A stretch of 31,061 nucleotides of DNA from a virus. The DNA lies in the IMG/VR virus record IMGVR_UViG_3300025086_000136, positions 1 through 31,061 of that record. The stretch is one strand, 5' to 3'. The notes under the pieces are model-generated. The model had not been told where the DNA came from and made no database searches. It saw only the letters and a list, made by a program, of their open reading frames with translations. How positions within the stretch are numbered: the first letter of the stretch is position 1; each line of letters begins with the position of its first letter. Below are positions 1-8,458 of this stretch, piece after piece. The translations under genes were made by a program, and so were the position numbers.

Positions 1-145
1 CTTGGTAGGTACCAGCCGTTGTAGACAACAAAGGTGCGTCTGCTTTCAAAAGTTCACTACCACTGTAGGAGTAGCCCATGCTTGAGCCTGCACCATAGTA
101 GTATCGTTCCATGTCGTTGATTGTTCTCATGTAATTTCTTGCCAT
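1..145 (-). CDS. Probable major capsid protein, N-terminal fragment (continues off the left edge)
   Basis: Reading leftward from an ATG at 145, 48 codons stay open to the window edge. The peptide begins MARNYMRTINDMERYYYGAG and continues with a Ser/Tyr/Gly-rich stretch and ELLKADAPLLSTTAG. An AGGAG ribosome binding site lies nine bases before the ATG, just past the stop of the protease gene. The major capsid protein normally follows the protease/scaffold gene in HK97-like viruses, and that position is the main reason for the call; the fragment is too short for a fold assignment. The ELLKAD segment resembles the LLKSD part of the tag shared by other proteins here, but that may be chance. An overlapping ATG at 153 stops after about 31 codons and is not the start. 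Identity as capsid protein is inference from synteny. Confidence 0.7.
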   Translation of the reverse strand, partial: MARNYMRTINDMERYYYGAGSSMGYSYSGSELLKADAPLLSTTAGTYQ

Positions 146-160
146 TCTTCATCACTCCTT

Positions 161-1027
161 TCATTGTTGGTGGAAAACACTGCCAGCAAGTCTGTGGACA
201 TCTGACCAATCCATGTTTCCAAGTTCTGCCGTTGATGGGATTTCAACGGTGGAGGTTGATTTGCGAAGTTCCGTGCCGGTGGAGGACGAACCAATGTTGT
301 CAATTCGTGTGCTCAGGTCGGACAGAGCCTTCTCAATGTTTGCGAGAGGGGTGCGTGCATCAAAGGAATGTGCGGCTCGTGCGTCAGCATCGGCTCGCAT
401 TTCCTTGGCGAGTCTGTCAGCGAAGACAGAGCCAAGGTTGCCCTTGAATTGCTCCTCAAGTGAAGCGGCCTTGTAGACCTCGTAAGCGGCCTCAAGGTCA
501 GCGGCACTCACATCAGATGGAGCGAGGTATCCCTTAGCGACTGCGCCGCTACCGCCGGAGTTGATTTTGCCGATTGCGTTGGTGGAAGGAGAGCCGCCCT
601 CTTGGGCACGGCCCTTGACTTGACCAGCGAAGTAGTCAGCACCGTCTCCGATTTGCTCAGGAGTGGAGCCGAGGTTGGCTTTGGAAACGCTGTCAAAGTG
701 GTTGCGAGCACCACTGATGTCAACGCCTTGAGATTTCAAGGTGTTTTCCATCCAGTTGAGGTAGTCAGTAGTGATAACATCGCTGTATTCACCTTTGGCC
801 ATGTCGCCACCGCCGTACATTCCTTCTTTCTTGTCTTCGTCAGCCATTTCTTTCGCCTCGTCTTTTTCTTCGTCTTTTGGCTTGTCGCCTTTTGGCTTGT
901 CGCCTTTCTTGTCAGCCATGTGCTCTTTCAAGCCTTCGGGCATTTCACCCTTTTCCATAGCATCAAGTCGTCCGTTCAATCTGTCCAAAACACTGGACAA
1001 ATCGCCCAATACATTTTCATCACTCAT
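161..1027 (-). CDS. Candidate nested scaffold protein (internal in-frame start within the protease gene)
   Basis: An in-frame ATG at 1027 (MSDENVLGDLSSVLDRLNGR...) lies where the protease domain ends. It is preceded by AAGGAGGA at 1035-1042, seven bases from the ATG, one of the strongest ribosome binding sites in the window and unexplained unless used for initiation. The 288-residue product would be the charged linker plus the Ala-rich helical C-terminus. Phage lambda is the known precedent: the scaffold Nu3 is translated from an internal start in the protease gene C. Nested translation here is inference from the site and domain boundary. Confidence 0.5.
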   Translation of the reverse strand: MSDENVLGDLSSVLDRLNGRLDAMEKGEMPEGLKEHMADKKGDKPKGDKPKDEEKDEAKEMADEDKKEGMYGGGDMAKGEYSDVITTDYLNWMENTLKSQGVDISGARNHFDSVSKANLGSTPEQIGDGADYFAGQVKGRAQEGGSPSTNAIGKINSGGSGAVAKGYLAPSDVSAADLEAAYEVYKAASLEEQFKGNLGSVFADRLAKEMRADADARAAHSFDARTPLANIEKALSDLSTRIDNIGSSSTGTELRKSTSTVEIPSTAELGNMDWSDVHRLAGSVFHQQ

Positions 1028-1564
1028 AGTTGTGTCCTCCTTCAATATACGGAATGTCGCCTCCGGGTTTATACCTTTTTCACAAATGGTAACTTCGTGC
1101 AGTTCCAGTTTGGAGATTTCGGTGTAATCACCGTGTTGCTGGTCACTCTTACGCATGCGCTTGAATGCCTGCCCTCCAATACTGAACCCACGAAGAGCCC
1201 CTTTGCGAATTTCATTAGCCACTTCACGGGCCTTTTCAATGTCGTCTCTCAACTGAATAACGACAAACATACCAGCGTCATCAACGCCGGATTTCCAAAC
1301 ACGACCGTCAGAATCAGTGTAGGCAGGTATAACTTCTCCAACTTGAATGTTAGAGTGTGCGAGTTGTACATTTCGGTAGCCATCGGCTTTCATGAAACCG
1401 TTGAAAGCATTCTTGAGAGCCCCTCTCGTAATGAGGTCGCCCTGCTTGTCAACCATCTCTACCGAAGCATATCCGGCAATAACGAGGTCATTGTCCGCCT
1501 TGACGATGCTAATGTTCCCACTGTGCTGGACAGGGGAAGTTCGCAGAGTCAGTGCAGAAGCCAT
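161..1564 (-). CDS. HK97-type prohead serine protease fused to a scaffold-like C-terminal half
   Basis: Residues about 20-185 (from ATG 1564) match the prohead protease family (peptidase U35/S78). A self-cleaving-enzyme core begins at DLVIAGYASVEMVDKQGD. The catalytic His is probably in QLAHSNIQVGEV, the Ser in GALRGFSIGGQAF, and the acidic partner near LELHEVTICEKGINPEA. After about residue 180 comes a Lys/Asp/Glu-rich linker with repeated GDKPK units, then an Ala-rich helical region ending in NMDWSDVHRLA. That part looks like scaffold. It would cut scaffold and capsid proteins inside the prohead. I chose ATG 1564 because a TATA-like box lies about 27 bases upstream and the ATG lies beyond the preceding gene's stop at 1596; an upstream in-frame start at 1639 is possible and would overlap that gene. 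The fused scaffold may also be made separately from ATG 1027. Confidence 0.88.
   Translation of the reverse strand: MASALTLRTSPVQHSGNISIVKADNDLVIAGYASVEMVDKQGDLITRGALKNAFNGFMKADGYRNVQLAHSNIQVGEVIPAYTDSDGRVWKSGVDDAGMFVVIQLRDDIEKAREVANEIRKGALRGFSIGGQAFKRMRKSDQQHGDYTEISKLELHEVTICEKGINPEATFRILKEDTTMSDENVLGDLSSVLDRLNGRLDAMEKGEMPEGLKEHMADKKGDKPKGDKPKDEEKDEAKEMADEDKKEGMYGGGDMAKGEYSDVITTDYLNWMENTLKSQGVDISGARNHFDSVSKANLGSTPEQIGDGADYFAGQVKGRAQEGGSPSTNAIGKINSGGSGAVAKGYLAPSDVSAADLEAAYEVYKAASLEEQFKGNLGSVFADRLAKEMRADADARAAHSFDARTPLANIEKALSDLSTRIDNIGSSSTGTELRKSTSTVEIPSTAELGNMDWSDVHRLAGSVFHQQ
1035..1042 (-). promoter_or_regulatory. Strong internal ribosome binding site inside the protease gene
   Basis: On the minus strand the sequence is AAGGAGGA, followed after seven bases by an in-frame ATG at 1027. 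It lies at the junction between the protease domain and the scaffold-like half, which suggests a second product in the same frame. Confidence 0.55.
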
Positions 1565-1587
1565 TGAACCAAGAGACAACGCTCTTT

Positions 1588-1595
1588 GTATATAA
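1588..1595 (-). promoter_or_regulatory. Archaeal-type TATA box ahead of the protease/capsid genes
   Basis: The minus strand reads TTATATAC, centred about 27 bases upstream of ATG 1564. Archaeal TATA boxes sit about 25-27 bases before the transcription start, so initiation would fall at or next to the ATG and give a leaderless mRNA. No convincing Shine-Dalgarno sequence lies between the box and the ATG, which fits. The box lies within or next to the 3' end of the 1910-residue gene, so protease, scaffold and capsid protein could be transcribed separately from it. Confidence 0.55.
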
Positions 1596-4500
1596 TTAAG
1601 TACGGAAGACAGCCTTGTCAGATGAGACCTCAAGAACACCCTCTTCCATAGGCACAGTCATGCGTTTTTCAGACTCTTCGTCGTCTTCTTTTGGCTCAAT
1701 GGTGAAATCTTCTCCGGGCCGCTTGCGATTGTCGTAGTCAGGCATAGTTTTCTCATCGTTGAGATTGGTTGGACCCGATGGAGATTCAATCGGAGTAGCG
1801 TAATCTATCCCTAAGCCCATTGTACCAGTGCTTGATTGGCCAACGGCTCCTGCTCCACTCTTCAAAAATTTGTCAATGAGCATCAAGCCTTTGACCAAGA
1901 CCTTCTTTTTCTGTTTCTCTTCCCACCAGTTCGTATCTTCTTCCTTGTGAGGTTCAATGAGCGGTTCGGCCTCACCTTCGGATTCGTGAATCTCTTCTTT
2001 CTCTGCTATCTCAAGTCCAGCCTTCAACAGCGCACCTGCTACTGGACTCCAATACGGTCGCTGACTTTCAGCAAGACGAATCAGATAGTCGTTATTGGCC
2101 AGTGGGGAATGCACCGTCCACATATTACCTCGCTGTGTACACTTGTAGAGAACATCGCCTTGAGGCATGGTAATACGAACACCCGACTTGGCTCTGCTGA
2201 TTTCGCACAACCACTGGTCGCTTTCGGACTTAGCCAGCATACCAAGTGTTTCCCTACTAACCAACCCCTCGCCTTCGGCTTCTCCGATGATTTTGGAACC
2301 TGTTAGCGTGTACACATCATCACCACCGGTCGTTTCCACCTTGCCGACATTGGCAACATTAACTCTAACATGGTCACCTTCGTTGAATTTCTCAGGACTG
2401 TTGAACGCCACACCGACATCCATGTACATCTCACCTTCGGATTCTACAGCCCTGTCACCAATCTCTTCGTCTTTTGTAATCGGTCCAGTGCCAAGTCGGT
2501 AGGTGTAGGGGTCAGAACCTCGGCGCTCCAACACTCGCAAGACAACATCGCTACCGGGTTTGAGCATGACCCACTTCGGATGGCGCAATTCGCCAACCAT
2601 GTAAACTGATTTGGCATCCCTGAGCAAAAGCGACTCGTGTGTCTCCATCAAACTCTTTACCGTGACTTTGAGTCCTTCATCATCGGTTAGTCTTGTATCG
2701 CTGGCACTGGGAACATGAATGTTCTCAACACCCTCCAACCCACCTCGTACAATCTTGATACGGTCGTTGAGCGGTACATCGTGAACTGCTTTCTCAGCAA
2801 ACTCAATCACATCAAAGATGTAGTAGCCTTCTTCGGTCTTGATGACATCGGCATGGAAGTCCTCGTCTGTGACTTTCTTGAAGTTCTCTTTGTCTTCATC
2901 GCTGAGACTGAACGACTTGGACGACACTTCGTCATCCTCTTTCTTGACAAAGCCTCGCTCACCTTCGGGCATGTGAGAAACAATCCAGTCGCCTGTGAAT
3001 CCTCGCAGGTCTTCAAGGTCGTCCAGTTCAAAAATACGGTGCATGGGTTGGAGTATAGGTACTTTCTTGCCCAAGTCTTTGCGGATGATGTCAGGGTTGG
3101 TCAAGTCGGCCAATCCAATTTCAGCCTTGGTAGTGGAATGCTTGTCACCGTGACGAGTGAGGCCTCGTTCGTCCGGCTTGAACTGCGCGCCCATACGGTC
3201 CAGTCTGTTGAGCCCGTCACGATGAACTTGGTGGTCAGGGTGTCTCAGCATCTCCATCCATTCGGAAGGTGCAACTCTGTCCCAAAACTTACCGAGCGGT
3301 TGAATCAAACGCTGTGCGTGCCCTTCGGGTACAGGCGTGATACTGACATTCCCGTTTCTTGAGATGCGGTACTTGAAGTTGGGGCGAAACTCATCGCCGA
3401 ACTCGTGACGCAGACCTGTGGAATTGTACACGCTGTGAACAGAGTGAGCGTTGGGTCCGAACTGGTCAACGGGTACATCGGTCATTTCGTCAGAAGTCTC
3501 GGTGACGCTTTCAGGCATAGGTACACTGGGGTCGTTGGTCAGAATGCTGTCCAACTTCTGCATGACATTCCAATAGTCGTTTTGGTACCTCAATGTCTTC
3601 TTTCCGCCGAACTTCACATTTTTCGGAGTAGAGGGTTTGGTCTCGTGAACAATTTCACCCTGCTTACTTTCCTTGCGCTGACGACGAGGGTCACTGTTGA
3701 ACGCCAAGTGGTGATGAAGGCCAAGTTGTGAGTTGCGTTCTTCGGCTCTGTGGCCGACGGTGTTGTAAATTCCGTTGACCAATCTCAAGAAGTCCATATT
3801 TCTACTTCTTGGGTCTTTCTTCAACGATTCATGCTCTTTCTCAATATCAAGGTCGGGGTGTAATTGTTGAAGGAACTGGCGCATGGTCATGATAGGCGCT
3901 GAATACGAGGGGTCTTGCTGATAATTTGGAAGGAAGGTGTTTTGGATGTAATCAAGGAAGGTGGCGTTGTGGTATTCGTTGTTGGGGTCAAGTCCCAACT
4001 GTTGCATCAGTGCCTCGTTGTCGCCCAAGGTCTCGGCACTCATCATCGTCTCGTGACCTTGAAACGCCTGCTTGACCTGCGAGCCAATGTCAAGTTGCCC
4101 ACTCAATCCCTCTTTGGTGACTCGGTTATGACCTCGTGTGCGAATACCGTGCTGGTCGTGCGGTACAGTGTTGAGATAGTCGTTGGCCATCATGGCGAAC
4201 ATTCGCATGTTCGCTTCCACTGTTTCGTGGTCCAAGTTGGGATTGAAAATGTGGTTGAAGAGTTCAGGGTCGGACTGGAGTAGATTTTTGAGATGCACTC
4301 CTGCACTGGTCATGGCGTTGGTATCGGCCACCAACTTGTCTTGCAGAATGCCGTCGTGACCATCAACAGAAAACCTTTGACCGCGCTTTTCACTCGCCGC
4401 TTCCAACCGAGCCTCCAAGTCGTCCAATCGTTGGTTGTTTTCAACCATGCGTCTACGGATGTCTTCCATTCCGGCTTCGTCTTTGATTTCCCGATGAACC

Positions 4501-7328
4501 TCCATTGATTCTTGTAAAAGTGACATCTCTGCAATCGCGTTTTCATACTCTTCCGTCGCAGGTGACGGTGGCTGTCTTGATAAAATCGGGTCAACCAACC
4601 CTTGCGGACCCATGATTGTACGGTAACCAAAGTCCTGCATGGTAGGTATGTGGTGTCTTTGTCTATGTTCTTCTTTCAAACGCTCCAAAGTGCGCTCGTA
4701 TTCCTTATCCAACATGTCGTGCTGTTCATCAGTGACGGCCTTACCTTTGTCCGAAGAATACCGTTGCTCAAGTGCTTCTATTTCTGCGTCCAAATCACCC
4801 ATTGCTAACTCATCAGGATGTCGGCGGAGTGACATAAAGTCCTCTTCGTGGTTTCGCAAAGTTGGCTGAATCCGACGGTCCTTGATGTGCAGAACATCCT
4901 GATGCGGATTCATCGGAGCATTGGCGGCACCGAGCATGGTACCGAGAAGTGCGTAACTGTGCGCTCCGTGCGACATCATTCTTTCGTCACTGAGCGAGCC
5001 GCCTACGGCAAAGAATGGCTGGGCTACGCTCAACACACCTCTGCCGAGCAACTTTTGGTGACTGGTATCAGCCGCTTCAGCATCACCTGTACGACGGCCT
5101 TGATGGTAGTCCGAAAGTACTCGGTTATTGTACGCAGAATCCACCGTCGCACCGTGCCGTGCGAACTGAGTGTTGTAGCCGCCCGTACCTGCGATACTGG
5201 ACGACATGGAAATGTTGTGAGGATTGAGATTGGTGGCCGAATCTTCCATGTGGCCTCGCACATTTGTACGAATGAGTTTTTTCCCTTGCCGCATCTCAAA
5301 CATTTGATTCTCTTTCTGACCAAACGGTGCAATAAACGACATCATCCCGTAATCTGTAACTTCCCCCAGTGGACTGTACTCATGCCGACCCTCAATGCCT
5401 GCCTTGGTTCGTGAGAACAAAAGGCTGTGTTCTCTGACGCCCTCGGTTTCAGGCTCGTACTCTACCTGTGCTTGTTCTTCTTCGGGCAGATAACCTTCGG
5501 CAAATCCACTTAAAAAATTGTTTTCGTTTGACTGTTGTGCTATTTCTTTGTACGACAGCGTGTGATGGTGAATTTTGTCAAACAATTCGTTCGGGTGTTT
5601 ATGAAGGCCGCCCTTGCCCTTGAACGGCAGTTGCCAATAAGTAGAGAGCGTTTCATGACCCTGCTCAGGGTTCATGTAATCGTACGCTTCATTGTCCATG
5701 GCAAAACCGTAGTGCATCGGAGCATGGTTTCTCGCCATTCTACCAACGCTGACTACATGCTTCGCATCAATGGTCCTTTTTTCAAAAATCTTGTCAATCT
5801 CTTCTTGTGTGAACTCCCCACCGTCCCACAACTCGCCGTAGGTGGGATGCTCACCGGCAGGGTACAGTTGGTGATTTTCATCTACGCCGAGAAGCATTCG
5901 CATGGTTTGGTAGCCGGGGTAGTATTCCTCCTTTCTACCCGATTTGTCCGTGCCTTGAAGTTTCTTGTAGCCCACAACTTGCAGACTTTCTCTTCCGAAC
6001 TCGTCTTTGACTTTCTGCATAACAGGTACTTCTGCGTTGCTCATGGGCTCGTAAGGGCCGAGCCCTTCAACGATGTATCGGTCCGCCTCCATCTTGTTGT
6101 GATGAGCGACGGCACGGTCGTACGCATTCGGTTTACCCGGCGTTTGTGTTTCTCTCATCGCTTCATAGTTTTGAGACGGGTTGACTTCACTGGCCGAACT
6201 CGGCAGTGCTTTGGGACGAATCATCAGACCTTCACCGGGCCGTCCGGGGTCTCTTATCCAATGGTTGTAGAGTCCCGAAAATCGCTGATGAAAGTTTCTG
6301 ATGAACCGTGGCATCCAGTTGGGGTTACCGTTGTGTGTGTTGGTGCGGAAGGGTTCATCGGGATTTGCCCCGTTCTTTTTCATATGGTCGTAAGCGGCGT
6401 TGCGTTGTTCGGGCGTGAGCCATTCCATACCGAAGAAGTAATCCATGAAACCAAGGTTATCCTTCCACTCCGCCTTTTTCTCGTTGATGTGACGCTTCCT
6501 CAACTCGTGCGCTACTTGGTCTTCATCCATACCTTGTTCTTCTAACGAAGCAGTCAATCTGTCTATGGACTGCTGATTGCGCTTCGTCCACTCACGATAA
6601 TCATGTTCGTAAAATGCGTGATTAGTACCGTGTTCAGTATCAAGTTGGCCGTAATGAAACTTGTTGTGCAAAAAGCCGTGGTCTTCGTTATCCCTCACCC
6701 ACTGCTCCCATCTACCTTCCCTATGATGGGCTTTCTGACTTTCTGACTCTGCATACGGGTCGTCAGGATGTGCATAATAATCACCGACTATGTTGTGATA
6801 CTCCCCGTGAAGTGGGTTCATGTCGGAGCCAAGGTAGTTGTGCGTGCGGTACGGGTCGTTTTTGTCACCGTCTACCATCTGCCACGGTCGTCCAGCGAGT
6901 CCTTGTCCGGGGTCGGGCGGAACAATACGACTCTTGTCGTAACTGGGATTGTCGGCGAGGTTCATTCCTGCACCGTGCCCCATGTAATACGACATCTGAC
7001 TTTGTTGCATACCACCGGAGGACTCCATACCCTCACCCTCAGTGTTAAGGTCGTATGAAGACGAAGGACCAGTCACCTGTTGCTCGTCCGCCTTTTTGAT
7101 GACGGAGTTGAACATTTTCAACAGGGCTTCGTCTTCGTTACTGAGGATGTAGCCTCTGCGTTCTGCACTGATAGCAGAGAAGTAGAAGTCAGCACCAGCG
7201 TCAAACTTACCAATGCCGTCAATCAACGACTTGTAGAAGACTTGACGGTTCCTATCAAGGGTGTCCAGTGGGCCTTCTCGCATTCGCATCACCAGCCGTT
7301 CAAAGAATACGGCTGGAGATTCGGTCAA
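1596..7328 (-). CDS. Giant (1910-residue) head-associated protein with a degenerate ATP-dependent-ligase-like domain
   Basis: This is the largest gene in the window, between the small head genes and the protease. Most of it is hydrophilic, rich in His, Asp, Asn and Tyr, with no domain I recognise. Residues about 1440-1590 follow the layout of an ATP-dependent DNA ligase adenylation domain: GDWIVSHMPEGERGFVKK near motif I, GYYIFDVIEF near motif III, VPLNDR, then LLLRDAKSVYMVGELRHPKW ending in VMLKPG, like motifs IV-V (EG-x-x-x-K...SPY...G...KWxKxK). An OB-like stretch follows (about 1593-1690; DVGVAFNSPEKFNEGDHVRV). The catalytic Lys of KxDGxR is absent (MPEGER), so I infer a pseudoenzyme. The C-terminal ~200 residues are charged and probably disordered. 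Synteny suggests a virion or internal head protein. The TTG at 7328 overlaps the previous gene by 29 bases; ATG 7289, eleven bases past that gene's stop, is an equally good start. Confidence 0.8.
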   Translation of the reverse strand: MTESPAVFFERLVMRMREGPLDTLDRNRQVFYKSLIDGIGKFDAGADFYFSAISAERRGYILSNEDEALLKMFNSVIKKADEQQVTGPSSSYDLNTEGEGMESSGGMQQSQMSYYMGHGAGMNLADNPSYDKSRIVPPDPGQGLAGRPWQMVDGDKNDPYRTHNYLGSDMNPLHGEYHNIVGDYYAHPDDPYAESESQKAHHREGRWEQWVRDNEDHGFLHNKFHYGQLDTEHGTNHAFYEHDYREWTKRNQQSIDRLTASLEEQGMDEDQVAHELRKRHINEKKAEWKDNLGFMDYFFGMEWLTPEQRNAAYDHMKKNGANPDEPFRTNTHNGNPNWMPRFIRNFHQRFSGLYNHWIRDPGRPGEGLMIRPKALPSSASEVNPSQNYEAMRETQTPGKPNAYDRAVAHHNKMEADRYIVEGLGPYEPMSNAEVPVMQKVKDEFGRESLQVVGYKKLQGTDKSGRKEEYYPGYQTMRMLLGVDENHQLYPAGEHPTYGELWDGGEFTQEEIDKIFEKRTIDAKHVVSVGRMARNHAPMHYGFAMDNEAYDYMNPEQGHETLSTYWQLPFKGKGGLHKHPNELFDKIHHHTLSYKEIAQQSNENNFLSGFAEGYLPEEEQAQVEYEPETEGVREHSLLFSRTKAGIEGRHEYSPLGEVTDYGMMSFIAPFGQKENQMFEMRQGKKLIRTNVRGHMEDSATNLNPHNISMSSSIAGTGGYNTQFARHGATVDSAYNNRVLSDYHQGRRTGDAEAADTSHQKLLGRGVLSVAQPFFAVGGSLSDERMMSHGAHSYALLGTMLGAANAPMNPHQDVLHIKDRRIQPTLRNHEEDFMSLRRHPDELAMGDLDAEIEALEQRYSSDKGKAVTDEQHDMLDKEYERTLERLKEEHRQRHHIPTMQDFGYRTIMGPQGLVDPILSRQPPSPATEEYENAIAEMSLLQESMEVHREIKDEAGMEDIRRRMVENNQRLDDLEARLEAASEKRGQRFSVDGHDGILQDKLVADTNAMTSAGVHLKNLLQSDPELFNHIFNPNLDHETVEANMRMFAMMANDYLNTVPHDQHGIRTRGHNRVTKEGLSGQLDIGSQVKQAFQGHETMMSAETLGDNEALMQQLGLDPNNEYHNATFLDYIQNTFLPNYQQDPSYSAPIMTMRQFLQQLHPDLDIEKEHESLKKDPRSRNMDFLRLVNGIYNTVGHRAEERNSQLGLHHHLAFNSDPRRQRKESKQGEIVHETKPSTPKNVKFGGKKTLRYQNDYWNVMQKLDSILTNDPSVPMPESVTETSDEMTDVPVDQFGPNAHSVHSVYNSTGLRHEFGDEFRPNFKYRISRNGNVSITPVPEGHAQRLIQPLGKFWDRVAPSEWMEMLRHPDHQVHRDGLNRLDRMGAQFKPDERGLTRHGDKHSTTKAEIGLADLTNPDIIRKDLGKKVPILQPMHRIFELDDLEDLRGFTGDWIVSHMPEGERGFVKKEDDEVSSKSFSLSDEDKENFKKVTDEDFHADVIKTEEGYYIFDVIEFAEKAVHDVPLNDRIKIVRGGLEGVENIHVPSASDTRLTDDEGLKVTVKSLMETHESLLLRDAKSVYMVGELRHPKWVMLKPGSDVVLRVLERRGSDPYTYRLGTGPITKDEEIGDRAVESEGEMYMDVGVAFNSPEKFNEGDHVRVNVANVGKVETTGGDDVYTLTGSKIIGEAEGEGLVSRETLGMLAKSESDQWLCEISRAKSGVRITMPQGDVLYKCTQRGNMWTVHSPLANNDYLIRLAESQRPYWSPVAGALLKAGLEIAEKEEIHESEGEAEPLIEPHKEEDTNWWEEKQKKKVLVKGLMLIDKFLKSGAGAVGQSSTGTMGLGIDYATPIESPSGPTNLNDEKTMPDYDNRKRPGEDFTIEPKEDDEESEKRMTVPMEEGVLEVSSDKAVFRT

Positions 7329-7692
7329 CGGACTTCTTTAAATCACTCATTTTTGGCCCGTCGCCGCCTGTGAAGTTTTCAAGAGCGCCTGTCGTACTGA
7401 AAGCCGTCGGGTAGTAAGGGGAGGTCCGCGTCAATACATCGCTGTTTTCGGAAATGGCACCTTTGTTAGCGACATCCTCAACCTTAGGGACGGTGTTGTT
7501 GGTGTTGTAGAAAGCATTGGGAATACCAGCAGGTTGAATTTCAAAGCGAGCATGGCCCACATCAGAGCCTTCTTCTTGACCGGAGTAGTCAGGCATGCTA
7601 CCTTCTTTCTTAGCAATGCGGGCTTCAAGAGCCTTGGCGGCTTTGAGAAGTTCGTATGCTTTGTCGTTCGCTTGTACAAATCTCGGTTTCAT
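7300..7692 (-). CDS. Small head-module protein of unknown function (130 residues)
   Basis: I do not recognise a family. The start is ATG 7692, preceded by GGAGTGA five bases away, which overlaps the stop of the upstream gene; an in-frame GTG at 7701 has no better support. The N-terminus (NDKAYELLKAAKALEARIAK) is a predicted amphipathic helix whose AYELLK core resembles the AWxLLK tag of other proteins in this virus, though it lacks the Trp. The middle is Gly/Asn/Thr-rich and includes FEIQPAG, a heptapeptide repeated as FEIQPGG in the 486-residue protein encoded at 15955-17415. The C-terminus is basic and helical (DLKKSVDRISSRIL). Its place between portal and protease suggests a virion or assembly role. 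Confidence 0.7.
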   Translation of the reverse strand: MKPRFVQANDKAYELLKAAKALEARIAKKEGSMPDYSGQEEGSDVGHARFEIQPAGIPNAFYNTNNTVPKVEDVANKGAISENSDVLTRTSPYYPTAFSTTGALENFTGGDGPKMSDLKKSVDRISSRIL

Positions 7693-7697
7693 CGTAT

Positions 7698-8072
7698 TCA
7701 CTCCATACCCATTTGGTTGCCTAAAGAACCTGCATCCTTGGATTGTTCAGCCAAGGCGTGAATCTCTGACCACTCCATGTTGTGGAAGTCAGCGTTGGTC
7801 TGTGGCATATTCAAATCACTACCGTCCTGTGCTTTGAGAACCATAGCGTCAGAAATTTCACCTCTAAAGCCATCAACAAGAACATCTTCCGGTCGCTGAG
7901 TACGGGCCTGCACAAAACCTGCTTTCCTCAACATCAACGAAGGGTCACTCATTATTTTTTTGAGTTGGCGATTTTCGGCTTTCAAATCACGAAGGCCTGC
8001 ATCCATAGATTCCATTTTTGTAATCAACGCACTCATCAGGCGCTCTGCAACATTTTCTCTCTCTTCTGCCAC
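7698..8072 (-). CDS. Coiled-coil head-module protein with scaffold-like C-terminal motif
   Basis: The product has 124 residues. The GTG start at 8072 is set by a GAGGTGA ribosome binding site four bases away. Residues 1-45 form a heptad-patterned coiled coil (RLMSALITKMESMDAGLRDL...). The C-terminal segment carries NMEWSEIHALA, nearly the same as NMDWSDVHRLA at the C-terminus of the protease-scaffold fusion. Two head-module proteins ending in the same peptide suggest they contact the same partner, possibly the capsid shell or portal. No named family recognised; a minor scaffold or portal-associated role is inference. Confidence 0.7.
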   Translation of the reverse strand: MAEERENVAERLMSALITKMESMDAGLRDLKAENRQLKKIMSDPSLMLRKAGFVQARTQRPEDVLVDGFRGEISDAMVLKAQDGSDLNMPQTNADFHNMEWSEIHALAEQSKDAGSLGNQMGME

Positions 8073-8081
8073 AGTCTCACC

Positions 8082-8435
8082 TCACAGAGTTCGGTTGTTC
8101 AATCTGCGGTTAAGAGTTCCGAATCGGTTGGTTCGGATAGTACCGGGGAGAATGTTGGAAGTAGTAGTGTGCACAGACTGTACTTCGTTTATCTTTTGTA
8201 CAGGGACACCACCTGCGTAGATGTCGTTGATACCAGCACTTGATGTCATCTCACTCTTCATGACTGTGGTTTCAATGTCCTTGTTGATGTAATCGGCGTA
8301 CTTCATTATTTCGTGAATGTGCGTTCTCGCAGTGATGCCGTCTTGCTTTGATAGAGCGTCATAGAACGCATCTACATGAGAGCGCATTTTTCGTGCCATA
8401 GGGTCAAGTTTCACCAAGTCCATACCCATGTCCAA
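8082..8435 (-). CDS. Small head-module protein of unknown function (117 residues)
   Basis: This hypothetical protein is encoded directly after the portal gene. The N-terminal half is helical and charged (DLVKLDPMARKMRSHVDAFY, then HIHEIMKYADYINKDIE); the C-terminal half is Thr/Asn/Arg-rich and ends in NRFGTLNRRLNNRTL. The start may be TTG 8435 or ATG 8429; neither has a strong ribosome binding site, though GTGGTG lies just upstream. No motif or membrane segment is visible. Its gene lies nine bases before that of the coiled-coil protein, so the two are probably co-translated. A head-completion or portal-associated role is possible from position only. Confidence 0.6.
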   Translation of the reverse strand: MDMGMDLVKLDPMARKMRSHVDAFYDALSKQDGITARTHIHEIMKYADYINKDIETTVMKSEMTSSAGINDIYAGGVPVQKINEVQSVHTTTSNILPGTIRTNRFGTLNRRLNNRTL

Positions 8436-8458
8436 TACACCACTTGACTTTAAGTTTC

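Noticed and set aside
602-1567. Long open frame on the plus strand opposite the protease gene
   Set aside because: It lies antisense to a well-supported gene, has no ribosome binding site, and its composition (Phe/Val/Leu-rich) is what the complement of this gene yields.
5535-6545. 336-codon plus-strand frame opposite the giant protein gene
   Set aside because: Antisense to an uninterrupted 1910-codon gene; no motif, no ribosome binding site; a long mirror frame is expected from the codon bias of that gene.
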